Origin: Physcia stellaris
Lineage: Eukaryota; Ascomycota; Lecanoromycetes; Caliciales; Physciaceae
DNA length: 64,000 nucleotides
Assembly (NCBI GenBank): GCA_018902385.1
Contig: JABSSW010000002.1
Coordinates: 930,001 to 994,000, forward strand
Direction of reading: 5' to 3'
Part shown: piece by piece, positions 59,245 to 64,000 of the stretch
Layout: the number at the start of each line of letters is the position of its first letter
How positions within the stretch are numbered: the first letter of the stretch is position 1
The notes under the pieces: generated by a model
Told to the model about the DNA's origin: nothing
Seen by the model: only the letters and a program-made list of their open reading frames with translations
Database searches by the model: none
Position numbers and translations under genes: made by a program

Positions 59245-60980
59245 ATGGCTGACGACCTACCTGTGAAAAATGACCTATCCACCGCGGTTGACAGTTCAGC
59301 CGCCTCTGGCGAGAATCCTTCAGACGGGACGCTCATCAATGTCTCGGGCCATAAGCAGGAATTACAGCGAAATTTTGGGCTCATCAGTCTTTGCGGTTTG
59401 GGAATAACGTCAGGCAATACCTGGATTGCGCTGGGTGGCAGTGTGGTATAGATGTCCCTCCTATCGCTGCGCACCGTTCTTAATATCACGTGCAGACTGT
59501 CGCAATATATAATGGCGGCCTGCCGGGGATTATGTACGAATTCATTGCAGCTTCTTTCTTCTATTGGCTCATTGCTGCCTCAATCGCGGAGCTAGCATCA
59601 GCGATTCCATCGTCAGGAGGAGGTACGTAGCAACACTCCGCACTCTCAGTTGTTCACCACTGATGACTACGCAATAGTGTACCACTGGGCCACAGTTACC
59701 GCAGGCAGGTATGGTCGTTCGTGTGGATGGTTCGCCGGCTGGTGGAACTGTCTGGCATGGCTATTCGGACTTGCATCAACCGCCCAGATCGTCGCAGCGC
59801 AGGCGGTATCAATGTATGCAGTGCAGCATCCAGGCTTCGTAACCCAGAGGTGGCATGTCTTCATCACTTATCTATTCGTCGTCTGGATTACCGGCCTTAT
59901 AGTCCTTTACTTGAATCGAGCATTGCCCAAAATTGAAACACTTGGTGGCTTCACGGTCGTTTCTGGGGTTCTTATATCGATCATCGTTTGCGCTGTTATG
60001 CCTAAATCTAATGGAGCCCCGTACGCTAGCACATACTCCATATGGTCAGATTGGCAGAACCAGACGGGGTACTCCAGCAGCGGATTTGTCTTCATGCTTG
60101 GGATGCTTAACGGCGCGTTTTCGGTTGGAACGCCAGATGTGGTAACTCATCTTGCAGAAGAAGTTCCACAGTATGTTCTCCCCGTGCCATAACTTCTTTT
60201 TAAGACTAATTGCGCTCCAGTCCAAGCAAGAACATTCCAAAAGCAATCCTCTGCCAATTTGTCTTCGGTTTCACCTCTGGCTTCTTCTACCTCATCTCAA
60301 TTCTATACGGCATCAACGACCTAGACGGCGTACTTAACAGCAGCTTCCTCTTTCCCTTAGCCGAGATATACCGACAGACTACTGGATCCGCTCCTGGTGC
60401 TGTGGGAATGTTGTTTCTCGCTTTCCTACCAACCTTTATGTCAGTCATTGGCTGCTATGTGACAGCCAGCCGCGTCTTCTGGACACTGGCGCGCGACAAT
60501 GCGACTCCGTTCAGCCACTTCTTCTCACACGTCGATAACGGTCAACATAATCCATTTCGCGCAATCGTCTTCTGCGGGGTCTTCTCCACCGTCATGGGAT
60601 GTATCTACGTCGGCTCGTCGACTGCCTTCAGCGCTTTCGTCGGTTCCTATGTTGTCCTGTCGACGCTCAGCTACGTCGCTGCTATTCTTCCCCATCTCTT
60701 AAGCAGGAGACGCAATATTACCCCTGGTTGGTTCTGGATGAAGGGCGTGATTGGTTTCATTGTGAATGGGATCTCTTGCGCTTATATCATTCTTTTCATC
60801 GTTATCTTCTGTTTTCCATTCGCGATGCCGGTGGATGCTGCTACCATGAACTATGCTTCTCTGATTACTGGAGGGTTTTCATTGTTCGTCTTGGCATTTT
60901 GGTTCGTGAGGCAGAAGGATTACGTGGGGCCGAAGCAGGTAGTTTTGGATATCGCGGTTTTGGCGAAGGATGCCTTTTGA
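59245..60980 (+). CDS. APC-family choline/amino-acid permease, four exons
   Basis: Exons: 59,245-59,445, 59,496-59,622, 59,678-60,170 and 60,221-60,980. Introns are 50, 55 and 50 bp and the protein is 526 aa. The ATG sits in a strong CCACCATGG context. Key phrases are FGLISLCGLGITSGNTW, YNGGLPGIMYEFIAA, ELASAIPSSGG followed by VYHWATVTAG, the helix-6 GAFSVGTPDVVTHLAEEVP, and RDNATPFSHFF. They mark a fungal choline/GABA-type permease (Hnm1-like) with about 12 helices at the plasma membrane. It is a distant paralogue of the permease at 31.7 kb with a quite different intron layout (three against nine introns), so the two are not a recent duplicate. The exact substrate is unknown. Confidence 0.92.
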
Positions 60981-62737
60981 GTTGCTTGAAACCGGGTATG
61001 CATTTCATGGCGAAGAGAGGTCGGGTGTGCCGTGGGCCTGGGATGGCACATCTGTATTTGGATCTGACTTGTGTAATAGACTCATAGCATCATTTTGTCA
61101 CTTTGTCCATCCTTTGGCGTCTTTGATATTTAATCCATCCTACAACGTAGAATTCAACCAACCAACATCTTGGAGCGTCATCTGTGTTGGATCTTAGTGA
61201 CAGGATCCTTGTCAATTTTGGTCTCCAGCTACACATACCCTTGCGTGGTCGCCGTACCAGTGTCTGCAACTGGAAGATCTCACATTAAATCTTGACGCAA
61301 AGTCAGCAGTGCACTGGATTGTTAAATCAAAATAAGGACATGATGGGGAATACCATGAAGCTCTACAAGAACGCTCGCTAAAATGGATGCTTCTCAACCG
61401 CAGACCCTTCAATTTTCAGTAATATTAAAATGCCTCTTGCATAGCCTTTAGGGGTTCTTTATGGTGTTCTGCATCGCTCATTGTGACTCCATCCGTATTA
61501 ACTTTACAGTCAGTCTCAGCGAAGAATAAGTCATTGGTTCGCTCGTAATACTTCTTTACAGTTCCATGTTGATGTGTTTAATAATATGAAACCTGTCCAC
61601 CACTTCATTGATAGATATAACAGGCTTTCGAGTAATAGAATAATTTTCGCCGATCAGTTGAAAGAACCTTCTCGTGTCGATCTTCTCAAATATAATTTTG
61701 TCGAGTATGACTTCAATGCTTTTGTTATGGTTGATTCATTCGAAGCCTGCCCGATGAATCGGGTCCACGCAATCTTGATACAGCTTTAGATAGACCCCGA
61801 CGAAATATCGAATATCCAGACTCCGATAGACTGACTGAGTTTCTGACGAAGGTACACAGGACGCCGCTGATCTTGTATTACAAGCGCAGTACTCAAATCA
61901 AGCATTGAGTGTTAGCGTGATTCTGAACGGCCTGTAGTAATATGCCGAAAAATACTGATAGACTGAAATCAATATACTGTTGCAAAAAAAGTACTGCAGA
62001 ATTAGCAAATTGGATATGTCTAAAATCGAAAACACAATACTCCAGTATGTTGACCAAGACTACTCGTCACTTCTGACCATATGTAGTCGAGACTTCAAAA
62101 TCAAATAGTAATAGTGTCGAGGACTTCGTCGTCCGGAAAAACAAATATTTGATAGTGATTACAATGTAATAAGACTGCTCAAAATTGCTCAAAGTCGCTG
62201 TCTTGAAAAGGTGGCCAGCAGACGGTCAATCCCGGTCTTTAGTGGCCCGTCGACTTCCTCAAAATGATCTCCGAACAACGGGATATCTAGAGCATGGGCA
62301 GGAAGCCGAAATCGAGGCTCAAACGGCCTACTGACTGGGTATACTGCAACTGGTGTAAGGGGGTCTCAATTGTGGTCTGCTACGAGTAGTGCAGAATCTG
62401 CAGAAAATCGAGAGTTAAGGGCCCAAAACAGGACAAACAAGTGAACAATTAATCACACTCCGCTTCAATAGCTCGTCCTCAGTGTTTTCGAGACCTCAAA
62501 ATCGCATTTGAAGCACTTTTTCAAGCGTAAATTGATTGTTTAGGTGATGGCCAATGCTACTCATTTTATAGTGAATTAAATGTGTTAATCATGTGTTTTA
62601 TCTTGAATATTTACACTGCGTGATGCGGCCTCTAGGCCATATTTGTGATAGCGGAATTTCGAGCCAAAACCGATGACATAAGCGAGCTCTGATTGACGCG
62701 TTCGACTTTTTATGTTCCTCCCTTCAAACATCCAACT
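60981..62737. other. Long intergenic region, mildly AT-rich
   Basis: No gene is supported. One 71-codon frame at 61,574 is isolated. From about 61,400 to 62,640 the composition is somewhat AT-rich, which may reflect old repeat remnants. No terminal repeats are seen. Confidence 0.45.
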
Positions 62738-62800
62738 ATTTCATCGACCTCCACTTATTTCATCGACCTCCATTTATTTCATCGACCTCTATCTATTTCA
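62738..62800 (+). repeat. 19-bp tandem repeat in the TIM17 leader
   Basis: Three copies of ATTTCATCGACCTCCACTT-like units at 62,738, 62,757 and 62,776, plus a six-base start of a fourth. They end five bases before the TIM17 ATG, so they lie in its 5' leader or core promoter. Confidence 0.9.
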
Positions 62801-62805
62801 CAGCC

Positions 62806-63621
62806 ATGGCAGACCATTCAAGAGATCCGTGTCCCTGGGTCACGCTCTCTGATTTCGGCGGGGCTTTTGCTATGGGTGTAAGTTCCTGGTTCTATCCCAT
62901 CCCGCCTCCCATGCAGCACGATTAATACACCTAACATAACAAGACGCGCACCGTATTTGGCACAAAGCATATATGGATAACATGGTCTTCCGATTCCTTC
63001 CTAAGTCCGGTAATTGTAGAACTGTCGGTGTACTGTAAAATATCACCACTTCCTACCAGACCGCGGGATAGCCATCTCGATTATGTCTAGACCACTAACA
63101 TCATGGTCTTCTCCGCAGGGCATTGGCGGCGCAGTGTGGCATGGCGTCAAAGGTTTCCGAAATTCACCCTATGGCGAACGGAGGATCGGCGCCATCACCG
63201 CTATCAAAGCACGAGCGCCAGTACTAGGAGGAAATTTCGGTGTCTGGGGAGGTCTGTTCTCGACGTTCGACTGCGCGGTCAAGGGGTACGGAAGAAGGAA
63301 GACCCGTACAATGCTATTATAGCAGGATTCTTCACGGGCGGCGCCCTCGCCGTCCGAGGCGGCGTCAAAGCAGCACGGAATTCGGCGATAGGATGTGCAA
63401 TACTACTGGCTGTGATCGAGGGCGTGGGGATAGGGATACAAAGGATGATGGCGGAGAACACGAGATTAGATGTGAGTTCTTCCCTTCTTTTCTAGATGTC
63501 ACAACCGTGGAATCATTGCCTTTTGAAGTTTTAAAAGATGCTGATCTTGTTAATCTAGATGCCACCCCCCCTTCCTGCAGCTCCACCAGCGGAACAATCA
63601 CGGTCACCGATGGTAGCTTAG
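62806..63621 (+). CDS. TIM17: Mitochondrial inner-membrane translocase subunit Tim17
   Basis: Exons: 62,806-62,877, 63,119-63,471 and 63,559-63,621. The protein should be about 162 aa. Family hallmarks are [54 protein letters not shown] and [18 protein letters not shown], then [19 protein letters not shown] and the C-terminal [11 protein letters not shown]. It is a core channel subunit of the TIM23 complex that imports presequence proteins. Exon 2 is one base short of a multiple of three: after CAVKG, at a run of four G (63,283-63,286), the frame slips by one, while everything before and after is conserved. The gene is essential in fungi, so a homopolymer sequencing error is the likely cause. 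Intron 1 (241 bp) contains copy B of a dispersed repeat, and the leader holds a 19-bp tandem repeat. Confidence 0.93.
62885..63070 (+). repeat. Dispersed repeat, copy B, inside TIM17 intron 1
   Basis: Matches 22,040-22,265 in the same order of blocks (GCCTCCCATGCA, TTTGGCACAAAGCATAT, CTGTCGGTGTACT, ACCACTT.CTACCAGA). It fills most of the intron, leaving the donor and the branch/acceptor (CACTAACATC..CCGCAG) outside. Confidence 0.65.
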
Positions 63622-64000
63622 AGCTTCTCAGTGATGGCGGTGTCATGTTTTCAGGGCAGCTCCTGTACTACTAGATTTCCTCCTGCATAGTGTGTATTAT
63701 TCTTGTTAATACTCTACTCACTAGCTTTATTAGACCCAGGCCCAGTCGACAGGCGGAAGGGGTGGTCGGGGGGTAATCGCCTTTCTGTCGGGGTGTACGG
63801 AGGTACTATTCCCCGTTCGGCCCGTCTCGGCTCTCGGGGAATACTTGGTGGTTAGGGTTATACAACGGTCAACACCTTTCCAAATGACGTTCGCCGATTG
63901 TTTGTGATGGTTTGCAGAAAGCAGCTCATTGCCGCAGATGATCCGCCATGTCCAATTCCCATTCACCCTCATGAGTAATCCATCTTTCCTTAGCATTACT
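63622..64000. other. 3' flank of TIM17
   Basis: Presumed 3' untranslated region and downstream flank. A minus-strand frame at 63,996-63,730 is not recognised and may be chance. Confidence 0.4.

Noticed and set aside
31680-60980. The two permeases as a recent tandem duplication
   Set aside because: Intron number and positions differ (nine against three), and sequences agree only in family motifs.
62738-62800. CRISPR-like array
   Set aside because: The units are contiguous with no spacers, and the context is a eukaryotic gene leader.

Overview
The window looks like a chromosome piece from a filamentous ascomycete (Pezizomycotina). Genes have short introns, mostly 46-61 bp, with GT..AG ends and CTAAC/CTAAT-like branch sites. 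The gene families are typical of that group: NACHT-type STAND receptors, a rhodopsin-like 7-TM protein, a DUF7029-type secreted protein, APC permeases, and a Tim17 with conserved intron positions. Two extremely AT-rich islands (1 to about 4,560 and about 41,955-49,787) sit in otherwise balanced DNA and are decayed transposable elements.

Layout. 1-4,560: fossil Ty3/gypsy element on the minus strand, cut by the window edge. 5,726-9,595: large GPI-anchored-like wall or surface protein with two tiers of internal repeats. 10,602-15,623: hydrolase-NACHT-beta-propeller STAND receptor. 15,977-16,594 (-): rhodanese/CDC25-like protein. 18,937-21,483: multi-pass glycoprotein. 23,350-26,270 (-): five-exon secreted protein. 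29,935-30,598: possible OTU-like protein. 31,680-33,985: ten-exon APC permease. 34,493-37,402: second STAND receptor with a coiled N-terminal domain, NACHT and ankyrin-like tail. 38,258-41,304: two minus-strand membrane-protein genes and one secreted protein diverging from them. 41,955-49,787: AT island bounded by long inverted repeats. 50,660-50,977: small C2H2-like protein. 51,973-53,279: SAM methyltransferase. 54,838-55,353: small secreted protein. 56,005-57,316 (-): rhodopsin-like 7-TM protein. 59,245-60,980: second APC permease. 62,806-63,621: TIM17.

There is no operon logic. The gene mix is surface proteins, transporters and two receptors of the kind used in fungal non-self recognition, which suggests an accessory, rapidly changing region that also holds at least one core gene (TIM17). 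Exon junctions were derived by hand from reading frames and splice signals; phases are consistent for nine genes. Several conserved genes carry apparent one-base frame breaks, including TIM17, so local sequence accuracy is in question. Large gaps between genes hold no recognisable gene, and no tRNA, rRNA or CRISPR was found.
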